From the NCBI GenBank assembly GCA_025456345.1, contig JALOKU010000010.1:1-58917 (forward strand): 58,917 bases of DNA, written 5' to 3'. Below the pieces are notes generated by a model. That model made no database searches. It was not told the origin of the DNA and worked only from the letters and a program-made list of their open reading frames with translations. This DNA comes from Vicinamibacterales bacterium (GTDB lineage: Bacteria > Acidobacteriota > Vicinamibacteria > Vicinamibacterales > JAKQTR01). Of this stretch, positions 58,798 to 58,917 are shown one piece after another (position 1 is the first letter of the stretch; every line of letters starts with the position of its first letter). The position numbers and the translations under genes were made by a program.

Positions 58798-58917
58798 GAT
58801 GTCCGTCCTTCTCGCGAAGCTCCCGGTACCTGGCCTCGCATGGTCCGCAGAGCGTCATGGTTTTCGCGTCGACCTCGATGAGGTTGACCGAGCGTGTCAT
58901 GACGCATCCCGGTGTGC

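Overview
The window looks like a chromosomal segment of a high-G+C Gram-negative bacterium, most likely an Acidobacteriota of the Vicinamibacteria type (inference). Pointers are the high G+C content (about two thirds by eye), a 1205-residue Oar-like TonB-dependent receptor with an N-terminal carboxypeptidase-regulatory domain, a tricorn-type protease, an HspR-controlled chaperone operon, sigma-54 control, RNase J and abundant c-di-GMP enzymes. I saw no tRNA, rRNA, CRISPR array, prophage or insertion sequence. Most of the window is a core chromosome with dense, often overlapping operons.

Layout. 1-1587: the end of a membrane protein gene, then a bactofilin-like membrane protein gene broken by an exact 19-bp tandem duplication. 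1651-3201: pepA. 3220-9312 (minus): rnj-ftsK-amidase-small membrane protein, preceded by a structured leader. 9574-12482 (minus): lexA-DUF3467-nth-zincin-rsmA. 12709-15288 (plus): ECF sigma factor, zinc anti-sigma factor, Spy-like periplasmic protein and a secreted protein. 15285-21414: recG, rsmD, coaD, an aminotransferase and pckA, with many ATGA or GTGA overlaps. 21415-24055: a CoA-binding protein, rho and a CDGSH protein, with two copies of an intergenic element built on a heptanucleotide array. 24293-27910: the TonB-dependent receptor. 27959-31941 (minus): hspR-cbpA-clpB with a HAIR-like operator over its promoter. 32049-35935: rmuC, a membrane protein (minus) and metK with a riboswitch-like attenuator leader. 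36057-38804 (minus): a ligase-ACP-acyltransferase fusion. 38873-45065 (minus): a receiver-less sigma-54 activator and two membrane HD-GYP proteins. 45384-49713 (minus): a DUF2914-like membrane protein and a tricorn homologue. 49853-51567: an FmdB-type protein (minus) and tryptophanase (plus). 51564-55843 (minus): a redox operon. 56168-58917: a histidine kinase (plus), an NtrC-type regulator and a small CXXC protein (minus).

The most system-like region is 51564-58917. One minus-strand operon encodes a Cys-rich protein, a 27-residue membrane peptide, a HybA-like Tat/4Fe-4S protein, a HybB/NrfD-type quinol subunit, a triheme c7-type cytochrome and two membrane-anchored GcvH-fold proteins that lack the lipoyl lysine. 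No hydrogenase catalytic subunit is present in the window. The operon starts at a sigma-54 -24/-12 site and sits next to a zinc-ribbon/MshEN-type histidine kinase and an NtrC-type regulator. I infer a regulated, membrane-bound quinone-linked electron-transfer complex of unknown substrate.

Other strong signals are the metK leader (promoter, aptamer-like domain, antiterminator and terminator with exclusive pairings), the HspR operator, heptanucleotide arrays directly after the pckA, rho and metK stop codons, and a three-way-junction RNA fold upstream of rnj. All positions and motifs were read by eye; no database search or folding program was run.
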